64,000 nucleotides of DNA. Origin: JALNZF01 sp964447405. Its GTDB lineage: Bacteria > Nitrospirota > UBA9217. This document shows positions 41,625 to 51,824 of this stretch, in pieces; the first letter of the stretch is position 1; every line of letters begins with the position of its first letter. The DNA is taken from contig CAYUSP010000002.1 in assembly GCA_964447405.1 (NCBI GenBank), forward strand, positions 186,001 through 250,000, in the 5' to 3' direction. Position numbers and translations under genes: made by a program. The notes beneath the pieces are model-generated. The model searched no databases and had not been told where the DNA came from. It saw only the letters and a list, made by a program, of their open reading frames with translations.

Positions 41625-42449
41625 TTATTTTTCCTTGAGCAGATCGAGAAAGCTCTGGATCGTCGTGAGCTTGCGCTCCGACTGGGAATAGAGCTTGGAA
41701 GAGAAGATCGCCGTGGCCGCATGACCCGCGAGCATGGTGAACAGCTCGTAATCCACGTTGGTGAATGTCTGTTTCTGGACCAGGAGCTTATAGATCGCGA
41801 TCACGCCGATGACATGCTCCTTGATCTTGAGCGGGATGATTACCAGGGGATGGAGATAGTCCACGCCCTTGAGGTCCGTCGGATCGCCGTCGCGGTAATA
41901 AGCGTCACCCGTCCTGGCAGCGTCGCCGATCAGCCCCTCGCCCAGCTTCACGCTGGACCGCGCCTCGGGCCCCATGCCTTCCTGCGCCACGATCGTCAGC
42001 TCGTGCGTTTTTTCGTCGAGCATCATGATGGAGAACTCCTCGGCGCCGATCAGGTTCATGACGATCTCGAGAATGATCTTGAGGGATTCGCTGAAGTCGA
42101 GGGTGGAATGAAGCTGATAACTTGCTACATACAGGTTCGCAAGATTGTTGTTCTCCGCCTCCACTTCGATGTAGCGATTCGCGAAATCCTTGTTTTCCTC
42201 TTCCACTTCCCGGTAGCGGTCTATCAGCTGCCTGTTCTCGTCTTCGAGAAATTTGATCCGCTCCTCGAGGCTGTGCACCTCGAAGCTTCCTTTCCGGTCC
42301 GAGAATTTGGTCAGCTCTTCAAACTGAGCGACCTTGTAACGCAGCTTCTCATTCTCCTTAAGCAGTTCATGGGTGAACTCCTCACCCTTCTTGAAGACCT
42401 GCAGGAATTCTTCCACTTTTTTGGAAATAGGTGCGGGTTCTTTTTCCAT
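41625..42449 (-). CDS. Coiled-coil and GAF domain protein
   Basis: About 274 residues. A long N-terminal coiled coil (EEFLQVFKKGEEFTHELLKENEKL onward to roughly residue 105) precedes a GAF domain with FSIMMLDEKTHELTIVAQEGMG, SVKLGEGLIGDAARTG and FTNVDYELFTMLAGHAATAI. Ligand residues are not obvious. It likely reports a small-molecule or redox state to the chemosensory cluster. GGAGG lies five bases before the ATG at 42449. Gene order places it between cheB and cheY. Confidence 0.85.
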   Translation of the reverse strand: MEKEPAPISKKVEEFLQVFKKGEEFTHELLKENEKLRYKVAQFEELTKFSDRKGSFEVHSLEERIKFLEDENRQLIDRYREVEEENKDFANRYIEVEAENNNLANLYVASYQLHSTLDFSESLKIILEIVMNLIGAEEFSIMMLDEKTHELTIVAQEGMGPEARSSVKLGEGLIGDAARTGDAYYRDGDPTDLKGVDYLHPLVIIPLKIKEHVIGVIAIYKLLVQKQTFTNVDYELFTMLAGHAATAIFSSKLYSQSERKLTTIQSFLDLLKEK

Positions 42450-42558
42450 CATTTCCTCCGGATGCAACCGACCCGTGCGATCAACAGCAGTGCGATGTCG
42501 TAATTATAGTAGACTCTCCTGAATTTATCAAGGGATTTCAGGCCGCGCAGCTCCCGAT

Positions 42559-43638
42559 TCATGCATCGGACGCCGGCCGGTTGCATAGATACGCTATTTC
42601 CCCGGCGATTTTATCCAGCGGCAGCACCTTGTCCACCGCTCCGGAGCGGATCGCCTCCTGCGGCATGCCGAAAATGACCGCTGTCTGCTCGCTTTCAGCG
42701 AGACAGTGGCCCCGCTTCCCCTTGATGGCCAGGACCCCCTCCACACCATCCCTGCCCATTCCGGTCAGGACGATGCCAAGCACCGCGGATCCGCATGCCT
42801 CGGCAACGGACGCCATCAACCGGTCAGCGGACGGGGCGTATTTGTCTGCGGGGCCTTTCGGGACAAGCTCAGCTGCCAGTCCACTGCGATCCTTTTTTAT
42901 CAGAAGATGGTACCCGCCCGGTGCGATGAGCACTGCACCGGGGACAACCCGGTCTCCTGCCGCTGCCTCGCTCACCATGAGCGGCGAAAGCTTGTTCAGT
43001 CGTTCGGCAAAGCTCCTGGTGAATCCCGCGGGCATGTGCTGTGCAATGACGATGGCCGCGTTCAGGCCCGCCGGGAGTGCGGACAGGATCGCCTGGATAG
43101 CGGGCGGCCCGCCGGTGGATGATGCAATTGCCACCACTTCGATCGCTCCGCGCATCGGCCGCGCATCATCCTCTTTGCGGGCCGCGGGTGGCATTGCCGC
43201 GGGACGGGAAAGCAGGTCCACCCGGGTCTTTATTTTGTCCATCTCGAGGCTCAGGATTGCGTGGACCTTGGCAATGATATCTGCCCTGAGCGTTTCAATG
43301 CCCTTGGAAATGCGGGCATCGGGCTTTGCCAGAAAATCCACCGCACCGAGTTCCAGGGCGCGGAACACGCTCCTGCTGTCGGACAGCGAAGAGAGCACCA
43401 GAACTGGCGTCGGACGCTCCTTCATGAGCCACCTGAGGAAGGTAAAGCCGTCCATGTTCGGCATCTCGAGATCAAGCGTGATCACATCAGGCTGCAGGCG
43501 AAGTGTCTGGGAGATGGCATCGATGCCGTCCACGGCAGTGCCCGCAACCATGATCCCCGCGTCGCTTGCCAGCATGTCCCCGATCGCCGTCCGGTTGTAT
43601 GCCGAATCATCTACCACCAGCACTTTTATCCTTGCCAT
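42559..43638 (-). CDS. cheB: Chemotaxis protein-glutamate methylesterase CheB
   Basis: Removes methyl groups from receptor glutamates and deamidates glutamines. 359 residues: an N-terminal receiver (D10, D11, D56 in LDLEMPNMDG, KP loop), a linker, and the C-terminal esterase with S174 (ASSTGGPP), H201 (QHMP) and Asp in GMGRDG. All catalytic residues are present. It lies downstream of cheR on the same strand with a 27-base gap. Confidence 0.96.
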   Translation of the reverse strand: MARIKVLVVDDSAYNRTAIGDMLASDAGIMVAGTAVDGIDAISQTLRLQPDVITLDLEMPNMDGFTFLRWLMKERPTPVLVLSSLSDSRSVFRALELGAVDFLAKPDARISKGIETLRADIIAKVHAILSLEMDKIKTRVDLLSRPAAMPPAARKEDDARPMRGAIEVVAIASSTGGPPAIQAILSALPAGLNAAIVIAQHMPAGFTRSFAERLNKLSPLMVSEAAAGDRVVPGAVLIAPGGYHLLIKKDRSGLAAELVPKGPADKYAPSADRLMASVAEACGSAVLGIVLTGMGRDGVEGVLAIKGKRGHCLAESEQTAVIFGMPQEAIRSGAVDKVLPLDKIAGEIAYLCNRPASDA

Positions 43639-43665
43639 GGTGCCCGTCCGTCTTCTCCGGTCATA

Positions 43666-44532
43666 TCACGCTCCCGGCCTCGTCCGCAGGGGTTTCTGAT
43701 AGACCATATCATTCTTCAGCGTGCGCAACGCGAATGCGTTTGAAATATTGATGAGGGATTCCGAGTGTCCCAGCAGCAGGTAGCCACCTTCCCGGAGCTT
43801 CTGATGAAAGGTTTCAACGACCTTCTTTTTCGCCTCTTTGTCAAAGTAGATGATCACGTTCCTGCAGAAAATGACATCCATGTTGTTGATCAGGCTGGTC
43901 TTGTGCGGATCGAGCAGGTTCAGGGAGCTGAAGGAAACATGCTCTTTTACCTTGTCAATGATGCGGTAATCACCCTTCTCCTCTTCGATGAAATATTTCT
44001 TGAGCATCTCCTCGCTGGTGGCGCGGTGCGCGTTCTTCTTGTAGACGCCCTTGCGCGCCGTGTGCAGCACCCGCTGGTTGATGTCGCTCCCGAGGATATC
44101 CACCTGCCAGTCGCGCCACCAGTCGCCGGATTCGAGAAGCAACATCGCGATGGTATAGGGCTCCTCACCCGTGGAGCAGCCGGCGCTCCAGATCCTGAGG
44201 GTCTTGCGCTCCGCGAGGGTCTCCCGGAGCTCGGGAAGGATTTCCTCGGAAAACGCCTTGAGCTGGGGGCTTTCGCGGAAAAAGTAGGTTTCGTTCGTGG
44301 TAAGGTTGTCGATGAGGACCGTCAGCTCTTCTTCGCGCTTCCGGTCATAGCGGAGGAAATGATAATATTCCTCAAAATTCTTCAGCCGGTGCTGAACAAG
44401 ACGGCGCGACAGACGGCGCTCCAGGAGAAACTTGGAACCGTCGTCGAAAAAAATGCCGCAGTAGTCGTGGATGAAATCCCGGAGCAGCCTGAAAGTGTCG
44501 TCCGGCAGCGGGATGATCTGCTCTTCGAACAT
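43666..44532 (-). CDS. cheR: Chemotaxis protein methyltransferase CheR
   Basis: Methylates receptor glutamates with AdoMet. 288 residues. The N-terminal helical domain (RLLRDFIHDYCGIFF, LERRLSRRLVQH) is followed by the Rossmann AdoMet-binding domain: NETYFFRES, RIWSAGCSTGEEPYTIAMLL and a C-terminal IFCRNVIIYFDKE. There is no TPR extension. AGGAAATAA precedes the ATG, which abuts the stop of the HEAT-repeat gene. Confidence 0.97.
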   Translation of the reverse strand: MFEEQIIPLPDDTFRLLRDFIHDYCGIFFDDGSKFLLERRLSRRLVQHRLKNFEEYYHFLRYDRKREEELTVLIDNLTTNETYFFRESPQLKAFSEEILPELRETLAERKTLRIWSAGCSTGEEPYTIAMLLLESGDWWRDWQVDILGSDINQRVLHTARKGVYKKNAHRATSEEMLKKYFIEEEKGDYRIIDKVKEHVSFSSLNLLDPHKTSLINNMDVIFCRNVIIYFDKEAKKKVVETFHQKLREGGYLLLGHSESLINISNAFALRTLKNDMVYQKPLRTRPGA

Positions 44533-46524
44533 TTATTTCCTCAACGCCTCTTGTGCCGCCTGCCGTACCGCCTTGTCCGGATCGCTCTCTGCTAGAGCCG
44601 CAAGAAGCGGAGCAGCGTCGGTTACTCCCGTTCGCATCAGCACTTCAATTGCGGCCTTCCGAACGCTCCAGTGCCCGTCCGACAGCCGTGCGATCAGTGC
44701 CTGGCGTACGGCATCTCCATCAAAACCGGCAAGAGCCATGAGCACTGCTTTGCGCACTTCCGGGTCCCCATGGTCCATCAGGGCGAGCAGCGGCTCCCGC
44801 GCGGGCTCATATTTGAGCTGTCCGAGAACTTCCAGGAGTGCCAGGAGAAAGATGTCGGCCGCGGTCGCGAGATGCGCGGCGAGCACACCTCCGGTCTCTG
44901 CTCCCGCGATCCTCCCAAGCGCCCGTACTGCGGCTGCACACACCCAGAGATCGCTGTCCGAGAGCAGCTCGGTCAGGGCCTCCCGCGCCTCGGGCGACCC
45001 CGTTCCACCAAGCGCTTCCGCTGCACACATGCGCACTTCGGGGTCGTCGTCAGCTATAGCCAGCAGCAGTGACCGGATAACCTGGCCCCCGGAAACATTG
45101 CCCAGAGAGTTCACGACAGCCTTCCGCACATCAGGCTCCTCGTCCTTCAAAGCGAAGGTGAGCGCATCAACCGCTTTTTTGCTCGTAAATCTCCCGAGCA
45201 GCAGCGCAATGTTTCTGCGCATGAACGCATCGTGCGAGGAAAAATCCCTGATCAGGGCATCGATCACCGACTCGTCGCCAATGGAGGCAATAGCTTTGAT
45301 GGCGCTCTCCTGGACGTCCTCGTATTCATCCGCCAGCATCTCGAGCAGGCGCGGCAGGGCCTTCGTGCTCCCTATCTTGCCCAGCGCATCTGCTGCGGCT
45401 TTCCGGACATGACCGTTTTCATCGATCAGAAGCCCGATCAGGCCGTCTTCCGCCTCGCAACTGCCGATATCGCCGAGTACGCGCGCAGCGGTCCGTCTCA
45501 CCAGCGAATTGTCATGCAGCAGGTAGCTGAGCAGAAACGACGACTGTCCGCGTTCGATATGACGGAGGGCAAGCACCAGCGGTTCCTCAAGCTCCTCCTC
45601 CTTCAGTATGCTGAACAGCTTGCGGATGGTGCTTTCACGCCCGGTCCATCCGAGCAGGGTGATGGTCGCCTTCAGCATGTCACCGGCGCTCGTTACGAGG
45701 ATTTCTTCGAGAAAATCCACGGCCCGGTCGCTCATATGCTGGCGTACGGACTCGATGATAACCTGCCGGTCTTCGGGAGTGCTCTTCCGATAGATCGTGG
45801 ATATGGCCGCGATCGACACTTCGCGCACGATCCGGAGCGGATCAGCCAGACTGGTTATCAGGGGGGCGATCGTGCTGGTGTTCCCGATCCTGCCGAGCGC
45901 GTCCAGGACCGGTTCGCGGAGGCTGCTGCGGCCGAGCGCGGCAATGAGGGGCCCGAGCGCGCGTTCGTCGCCGATCTGGCCGAGCGCCTCGGCCGCCGCG
46001 TAGTCGAGCCACCCCTGATCATAGCTGTTCAGACAGACCAGCAGGGCGTCCACGGCGCGGGGATCACGGATTTTGCCGAGCGCCTCGGCGGCGGCGACCC
46101 GGATGTTCTCATCGGTGTCTTCGAGCCTGCTGATCAGCGAGGGTACGGCGCGCGGGTCCCGGAGGTCACCGAGAATATCGACCGCGAATTTTCTCACGTC
46201 CGGATCAGTCGTGCCCAGAACAGGCAGCAGAGGCTCAACGACCGGTGCCCCGAGCTGTACGAGGGCCTCCATGGCCGAGTTCCGCGCTCCCGCATTGTCG
46301 TGGGCCCGCAGTGCATCGATAAGGCCGGCGATGACGTCCGCTCCTCCCAGAGCTGCGAGCGCCTCGACCGCGGTCTTCCTGACTCGCCAATCAGCGTCCG
46401 CCAGCGCGTGAAAGAGCAGGGGCGCCGCTTCCCTGCCGAGGCGGCCCAGCTCGTCTACGGCCTCCCTGCGCTCCTCTACATCGCTGCTCCTGATCTTTTT
46501 GTCCAGAGCTTCACGCTCCTGCAT
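44533..46524 (-). CDS. HEAT-repeat protein in the chemosensory operon
   Basis: 663 residues almost wholly made of HEAT/PBS-lyase-type helical repeats about 31 residues long, with repeating cores such as VRKTAVEALAALGG, IRVAAAEALGKI, VRKAAADALGKI and VRMCAAEALGGTG. Roughly twenty repeats are recognisable by eye. Such arrays act as protein-binding scaffolds. The gene overlaps the end of cheW by 14 bases and abuts cheR, so it is clearly part of the pathway. No enzymatic motif is seen. Its partner is unknown; a receptor array, CheR or CheB would be plausible. Confidence 0.92.
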   Translation of the reverse strand: MQEREALDKKIRSSDVEERREAVDELGRLGREAAPLLFHALADADWRVRKTAVEALAALGGADVIAGLIDALRAHDNAGARNSAMEALVQLGAPVVEPLLPVLGTTDPDVRKFAVDILGDLRDPRAVPSLISRLEDTDENIRVAAAEALGKIRDPRAVDALLVCLNSYDQGWLDYAAAEALGQIGDERALGPLIAALGRSSLREPVLDALGRIGNTSTIAPLITSLADPLRIVREVSIAAISTIYRKSTPEDRQVIIESVRQHMSDRAVDFLEEILVTSAGDMLKATITLLGWTGRESTIRKLFSILKEEELEEPLVLALRHIERGQSSFLLSYLLHDNSLVRRTAARVLGDIGSCEAEDGLIGLLIDENGHVRKAAADALGKIGSTKALPRLLEMLADEYEDVQESAIKAIASIGDESVIDALIRDFSSHDAFMRRNIALLLGRFTSKKAVDALTFALKDEEPDVRKAVVNSLGNVSGGQVIRSLLLAIADDDPEVRMCAAEALGGTGSPEAREALTELLSDSDLWVCAAAVRALGRIAGAETGGVLAAHLATAADIFLLALLEVLGQLKYEPAREPLLALMDHGDPEVRKAVLMALAGFDGDAVRQALIARLSDGHWSVRKAAIEVLMRTGVTDAAPLLAALAESDPDKAVRQAAQEALRK

Positions 46525-47041
46525 GTCCCGCCTCCGCCAGCGCCGACCGCTCCTGCTGGCTCAGAATCTTAGTGATATCGATCAAAATGATGAGCCGGTC
46601 ACCCGTCTTCCCGACCCCGGTGATGAAGCCGGCATTGTTTCCCCTGGCCGCCTCCGGCGCCGGCGCGATCTCCTTCCGCGGCATAAGGAGCACATCATTG
46701 ACGCCGTCGACCACCAGCCCGAGCAGTTCCCGGTCCCGTCCCGGAATGCCGGCGAATGCGCCCCGGGTGATGAGCATGCGCATTTTTCTGGGGTTGTTGA
46801 CGATATCGGAAAGGGCAAAACGCCTGCGCAGGTCAACAATGGGGATGATGACTCCGCGGAGATTGACGACCCCCTCCACGAACTCCGGCATGCGCGGCAG
46901 CGGTGTGATCTTGAGCGGACGCACGGCCTCGCTGATGCCGCTGATTTCCAGGCCGTACTCTTCACTTCCGACCAGAAAGGTCACCAGCTGGACCACATCC
47001 TCGGTGATGACTGTCGCTTTCCTGGATTTTGCCATTCGCAT
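46511..47041 (-). CDS. cheW: Chemotaxis coupling protein CheW
   Basis: About 176 residues, one CheW domain: VVQLVTFLVGSEEYGLEISGISEAVR, PEFVEGVVNLRGVIIPIVDLRRRF and GLVVDGVNDVLLMPRKEI. It couples receptor and CheA. A GGAG lies six bases before the ATG at 47041; an ATG two codons later is an alternative. It lies directly after the mcp gene and overlaps the HEAT-repeat gene. Confidence 0.93.
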   Translation of the reverse strand: MRMAKSRKATVITEDVVQLVTFLVGSEEYGLEISGISEAVRPLKITPLPRMPEFVEGVVNLRGVIIPIVDLRRRFALSDIVNNPRKMRMLITRGAFAGIPGRDRELLGLVVDGVNDVLLMPRKEIAPAPEAARGNNAGFITGVGKTGDRLIILIDITKILSQQERSALAEAGHAGA

Positions 47042-47059
47042 ACAGCGCTCCACGCCTGA

Positions 47060-49186
47060 CTACGTCTTGAACTTCGCGATTTCCCCGTTGAGCTTTGCCG
47101 TCTGCTCCACCATCACTTCCATGGCAATGCTCAGACCGCCCGCGAGGTCCGCGTTCGAACGCGCCGTATCCTTGATCTGCTCGATCGCTTTTACGATGAG
47201 ATCGCTCCCGGCCTGGACCTCGCTGGACGCCCTGTGCACCATGCGGATCTTTGTGGTCATGGCTTCGACCGTGGCGCTCATGTCCTTGCTGCCTCTGGCC
47301 TGCTCGCCGGTTGAGATCCTGACAAAACCCGTGAGTTCGCGCATTTTATCCGCTGCCTTGGCGATCTGATCGCTTCCCAGCGTCTGGTCATGTACGGCCC
47401 GTGCGATCTGATGGGACATTTCGTTGATCCTGTCTATCGCATCACTCACCTGCTTCATACCGCGCGCCTGTTCGGCAGCCGCCTTGCTGATGCTCCCGCT
47501 CATGGTGCGCGACTGGTCGGCGCGCTCGAGAATCTTCATCAGCGCCTCGCCGGCATTATGGGCTAGCTGCACCCCTTCCGCAACAATCTCCACCTCTTCC
47601 CGCATGACCCCCACCGCATCGCGGGACTCTTCCTGGACCGAGGCTATCAACTTCCCGATCTCCTGCGTCGAGCCCGCGGTCCGGTTCGCCAATTCGCGGA
47701 TCTCGGCCGCGACCACCGCAAAACCCTTCCCATGCTCTCCGGCCTGCGCAGCTAGAATTGCCGCGTTTAACGCCAGGAGCCCGGTCTGGTCGGTGATGTC
47801 CTCGATGACGGTCAGAATAGAGCCGATATTTTCCGCTTTCTCTCCCAGCCGGTTCACCACATCCGCGGTGCGACGGGCCGTTGTTTCAATGCGGTTCATG
47901 CCTTCGATCGTTTTCTCGATGGAACGCATGCCGAGATTTTTTGCGTCCGACGCAACAGCCTCAGCCAGGGCAGCCGACTCCTTCGCAATAAGCTCGACCT
48001 CCTTCACCGACGCGCTGATCTCCGCGGCTGATGCGGACGTTTCCTCCGCGGACGAGGAAAGCATGGCTGTATTATCAGCGATCTGACGGACTGCCGCCGA
48101 AAGCTGCGTGATGGCTTTCGAGGTGTCTTCAATGAAGGAGGCCAGGTCCACCGCGGTCTTGGCGACTTCACCGATTGAGGCGGTCATTTCGATCACGGTG
48201 GAAGATGTTCTCTCGGAGGCAATGTTTACCTCATTGACCGCATCGACGATCTCCTTGAGGGAATAGTGCATTTCGTTGACCGATGACGAAGCATCCTCAA
48301 CGGCCTCAGCCTGTACTTTGCTGCCCGAGGCAATCTGCTGTGAGATGCCTCTGACCTCATCCCATACCACAGCCGACTTTCCCGCCCCAGCCTGCACGTT
48401 CACAATCATATTTTTCAGGCCGATGATCATCTTATTCAGCCCCCTGCCGAGCATTCCCAACTCGTCCACGGACTGGACCCGGACGCTCTGCGACAGATCT
48501 CCGGCGGCTATCTTGGATGCCGCCGCCTCAGCGGAGCCGATCGGTATGGTAATCATCCGCTTGACCATGACATAGATCAGCGTCGAGAGCACTCCCGAGA
48601 TCATGGTGCTGATTCCAATGAGAAAGAAGGCAACATTCCTGACGTTTGCCTGCGCCTGAGAACGCGAGAACGCCATCTTCACTTCGCCGAACTTGATCCC
48701 CTCGAACAGAATTTCTGAGGAGACATCGATTGGCAGCAGTTGACTGTTCATTGTCGACAGGAGCTGTATTACATCATCGGTTTTTTCCCGAGCCAGGAGC
48801 ATTTTTACCGCCTCGTTGCCCCGGTTGAAGCTCGTTTGAGCCGAGGTGATCGGGAGGCCATCCATGCTCACGATCACCACGGAAAGGATGTCAGGGGATT
48901 TCACCACATCCTCGACAAGCGTGTTGATGCCCGTCCGGTCGCTCGCGATAAGGCGATCGACGAACGCTTTACCAAGAATTTTGGCGGTCTCGCGGCCCCG
49001 ATCCTCAATGGTCTGAAACTGATAGTTGAGCAGCATTCGAGCAGCCACGAGAGTACCCGCGAGCATGAATGCCAGGATCACTACGGTCGTGGCGAGCACG
49101 AATTTTATGCCCAGGCTCGCTGCGACCCTGTTCCTGACCGATCCGATCCTGCCTTCATTAAAAAACCGTTTGATCATTCCCTGCAT
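47060..49186 (-). CDS. Methyl-accepting chemotaxis protein
   Basis: 708 residues. Two transmembrane segments (about 26-50 and 181-208) enclose a sensor region of some 130 residues. A HAMP domain follows (AASKIAAGDLSQSVRVQSVDELGMLGRGLNKM), then a long signalling domain with the hairpin tip GEHGKGFAVVAAEIRELANRTAGSTQEI. The sensor has no recognised ligand motif. It heads the unit that continues to cheY. The start at 49186 has GAGGAG close by. Confidence 0.95.
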   Translation of the reverse strand: MQGMIKRFFNEGRIGSVRNRVAASLGIKFVLATTVVILAFMLAGTLVAARMLLNYQFQTIEDRGRETAKILGKAFVDRLIASDRTGINTLVEDVVKSPDILSVVIVSMDGLPITSAQTSFNRGNEAVKMLLAREKTDDVIQLLSTMNSQLLPIDVSSEILFEGIKFGEVKMAFSRSQAQANVRNVAFFLIGISTMISGVLSTLIYVMVKRMITIPIGSAEAAASKIAAGDLSQSVRVQSVDELGMLGRGLNKMIIGLKNMIVNVQAGAGKSAVVWDEVRGISQQIASGSKVQAEAVEDASSSVNEMHYSLKEIVDAVNEVNIASERTSSTVIEMTASIGEVAKTAVDLASFIEDTSKAITQLSAAVRQIADNTAMLSSSAEETSASAAEISASVKEVELIAKESAALAEAVASDAKNLGMRSIEKTIEGMNRIETTARRTADVVNRLGEKAENIGSILTVIEDITDQTGLLALNAAILAAQAGEHGKGFAVVAAEIRELANRTAGSTQEIGKLIASVQEESRDAVGVMREEVEIVAEGVQLAHNAGEALMKILERADQSRTMSGSISKAAAEQARGMKQVSDAIDRINEMSHQIARAVHDQTLGSDQIAKAADKMRELTGFVRISTGEQARGSKDMSATVEAMTTKIRMVHRASSEVQAGSDLIVKAIEQIKDTARSNADLAGGLSIAMEVMVEQTAKLNGEIAKFKT

Positions 49187-49727
49187 ATACTCCTCTTCTC
49201 ACTTGAACGACCCTTTTCTGAGCTGTTTCGCGGATATTCCCCTGACCGGCGCAAGCGCCGCCATTCCCTGAACAACCATATATCTGATAAAGCAGTTGCA
49301 GAACCTGTAACACTCAGCCGCTGCGGGACGACACCTGGTCTTACTTGTAGCTGTTCGAGAAGCGCGATGAGATTATTGAATGCTGTCGGGAGCACGCGGG
49401 CAATGCCCGGCCAGGCAGATGCTGCCAGGTTCTTAAGGTCAGAACAAATTACCTACTCAAACAAGAAGGTTTTTTCTGTTTTAGTTTTATAGCTATTATC
49501 TCACCACAGAGGCGCGGGGCCGCAGAGAATTGCCTCAAGGATTATCACCGAGACAACGTGCGAGGAGCCGAGACCTTTTCGCAGTATTCGATCTGCATTA
49601 AACGATGGTCCTCGCGTCTTTCTCCGTGCTTCTGTGTCTCTGTGTGCATGTATCGACTCTCAACGTATTTAAGAAAACTTCAACAATGTATTATCCTCTA
49701 GCGGCAGCATCTTCAAATCAGCCGTTC
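49187..49727. other. Gene-free spacer between two mcp genes
   Basis: No open frame here has a ribosome-binding site or family features. A minus-strand open frame around 49174-49395 lacks a convincing start. The only structure found is the repeat at 49501-49645 and a small GGCGC-type palindrome near 49250. The promoter of the chemosensory unit should lie here, but I could not place it. Confidence 0.4.
49501..49645. repeat. Intergenic inverted repeat, family copy C
   Basis: Longest and most diverged member. The left arm reads TCACCACAGAGGCGCGGGGC and GCAGAGAA; the right arm ends TTCTGTGTCTCTGTGTG. The arms are far apart (about 90 bases), with a second inner pair near 49560 and 49610. Confidence 0.5.
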
Positions 49728-51824
49728 TCAGAACTTGAATCCCTCGAGCTCCGACTGCAGTGAGTCCGCCTTTGCCTTAAGCGCGGATACCGCCATGTCC
49801 ATTTCAATGGAAAGGTCAACGGTTTCCTGGGTGATTTTCTGAATGCGGCTGACAGCATCGCTGATCTGCTGCGCTCCCTGGCTCTGTTCATAGGTGGACC
49901 GGGCGATCTGGGAAGCCTGATTGGTCACGGATTCAAAGGCGTTCGCGATCTGCCTGCTGCCGCTCGTCTGCTCCTGCATGGCGCCCTTCACCTGTCGTGT
50001 CACATCGCGCATCTGCTCGGCAGCCTGCGAAATCCGGTCGCTTCCGCGGCGCTGTTCCTGCAGCGCGTTGGCGATCTGCTCGAGCTGATCCGCGATGTTC
50101 ATGGATGCCGCGGTGATCTGGGCCACGCCCTTCGCCTGCTCAGCCGTCGTTTTCTCGATCGCACGCGCTGTGTCAGCGGAAAGGCGAGAGCTGTTCGCGA
50201 CCTGCTGCAGCACGTCGCTGGTCACGTTCACCAGGGCTACGCCGGCATCGACAGCCTTGAGCCCCCTGCCCATGGCCTCCACGCTCTCCGCGGTCTCCTC
50301 CCGCACAGTCGCGATGAGTCCGGCGATCTCCTGAGTGGAAGCGGCGGTCCGTTCGGCCAAGTCCTTGATCTCATCGGCAACAACGGCAAATCCGCGGCCA
50401 TGCTCGCCCGCCTGCGCCGCCAGGATGGCGGCATTTAGAGCCAGCAGGCTGGTCTGGTCCGTCACCTCATCAATGACCTTCAATATCTGGCCGATCTCCT
50501 GCGACCGCTTTCCCAGACGGTTCACCACAACCGCCGTTGCCTCGACCGCATCCTTGATGTTCTTCATGCCCTTGATCGCCTCGGTCGCGGCGGTCATGCC
50601 CCGCTCCGATGATTCCTGGGAGACCTTTTCCGCGAGGCGGGCGGATTCAACGGCACGCTGCTCCACCTCCTTCACGGTGGCGCTCATCTCGGTGATGGAG
50701 GAGGAGGTCTGCTCCGCGGAGGCTGAAAGCGCGTCAGTATTTTCAGACACCAGCTTGATCGAGGCGATCATCTCTGAAATTGAGGAAGCTGTTTCCTCCA
50801 CCGCGGTCACGAGCTCTCCGGCGTTCCTGCCCACCTCCTCGACCGAAACCGCCATTTCCGCTGCCGAAGCTGAGGCATCCGTGGCGGAGCCGGACATTTC
50901 CTCGGCGTTCACGGCAACACCCTTGTTCGATTCCACCATATTGTTCACGACCAGGGCGGTTCTTTCCGTTGACTCCTGCTGCACACGGGCTCCCTGGCTC
51001 AATTTAAGCGTTGCGCTGCTCATAAGCGTCATGGCATCTGCCAAGCCGACGCCGGTGGTGCTGATCTTGCGCAGCATTTCCCGGAGACTCGACGACATCG
51101 TGTTGATGGCTCCGCCAAGGTCGGCGATCTCGTTCGCCCCGGTTATGGTTACTTCCCGGGAAAGATCGCCCGCTGCCATCATGGCGGCCGTCTTCGACAT
51201 ATCGGCAATGGGCCTCGAGATGGCCCGGTCCATGAATACATAGACCAGGACAAGCGCGACCAGGAAGCTCAGCAGACCCACGACCACGGACCACAAAAGC
51301 AGGCTGCTGATCTGGCTGTTGACAGCCTTTTCTTTCAGCGCGATTCTGAAAACACCGAGTTTTTTTCCGTCAGGGCCAAGCAGAGGAATAACCTGTTCGT
51401 AATACGCGCCCAGATCATCGGAGTAGGACTGCACAAACGGCTCTTTCGCTGCCAGGGCTTTTTTAGCAGCTGCATCAGCGAGCACCGCCTGCTCCCTTTT
51501 CTTGTCGCTGGCATACAACACTTTTCCCTCAGCGTCCAGAATCATCGCTCCGGCAAGATTGGTATCCACCTCTATCAGAATCCGGAGCTTGTCCCCCATG
51601 CCCTCCAAAGAACTTAAGGGAATGCCGAACCCGAGCGCTTTGCTGATATCCTTCACCGTCCCATCCGCCAACGCCCCGGTCCGTGATATTAGCGCTTCGC
51701 TGTAGCGGCTCGTGGCAACAGAGATATTGACGAGGGTGTTGAAGGTCAGCACCAGCAGCAGGATGCCTGCCGTGGCCAGCACGGCCCGCGTCTTGAGGTT
51801 CATGGAAAACATCATCAACTTCAT
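49728..51824 (-). CDS. Methyl-accepting chemotaxis protein in the electron-conduit operon
   Basis: 698 residues. Transmembrane segments at about 11-32 and 178-198 enclose a periplasmic sensor region (about 145 residues) with single-Cache-like features (LRILIEVDTNLAGAMILDAEGKVLYAS, DLGAYYEQVIPLLGPDGKKLGVFRI). HAMP and signalling domain follow, the latter with GEHGRGFAVVADEIKDLAERTAASTQEI. The start overlaps the stop of the binding-protein gene (ATGA) and has AAGGTGATC before it. It is therefore co-translated with that protein, and the pair may work as receptor and ligand-binding partner. Confidence 0.94.
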   Translation of the reverse strand: MKLMMFSMNLKTRAVLATAGILLLVLTFNTLVNISVATSRYSEALISRTGALADGTVKDISKALGFGIPLSSLEGMGDKLRILIEVDTNLAGAMILDAEGKVLYASDKKREQAVLADAAAKKALAAKEPFVQSYSDDLGAYYEQVIPLLGPDGKKLGVFRIALKEKAVNSQISSLLLWSVVVGLLSFLVALVLVYVFMDRAISRPIADMSKTAAMMAAGDLSREVTITGANEIADLGGAINTMSSSLREMLRKISTTGVGLADAMTLMSSATLKLSQGARVQQESTERTALVVNNMVESNKGVAVNAEEMSGSATDASASAAEMAVSVEEVGRNAGELVTAVEETASSISEMIASIKLVSENTDALSASAEQTSSSITEMSATVKEVEQRAVESARLAEKVSQESSERGMTAATEAIKGMKNIKDAVEATAVVVNRLGKRSQEIGQILKVIDEVTDQTSLLALNAAILAAQAGEHGRGFAVVADEIKDLAERTAASTQEIAGLIATVREETAESVEAMGRGLKAVDAGVALVNVTSDVLQQVANSSRLSADTARAIEKTTAEQAKGVAQITAASMNIADQLEQIANALQEQRRGSDRISQAAEQMRDVTRQVKGAMQEQTSGSRQIANAFESVTNQASQIARSTYEQSQGAQQISDAVSRIQKITQETVDLSIEMDMAVSALKAKADSLQSELEGFKF

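Noticed and set aside
45232..46572. 446-codon plus-strand open frame opposite the HEAT-repeat gene
   Set aside because: It is a complement of GC-rich HEAT repeats and shows no family features of its own.
49174..49395. Minus-strand open frame between the two mcp genes
   Set aside because: No ribosome-binding site, no good start and no family features; it overlaps the mcp start.
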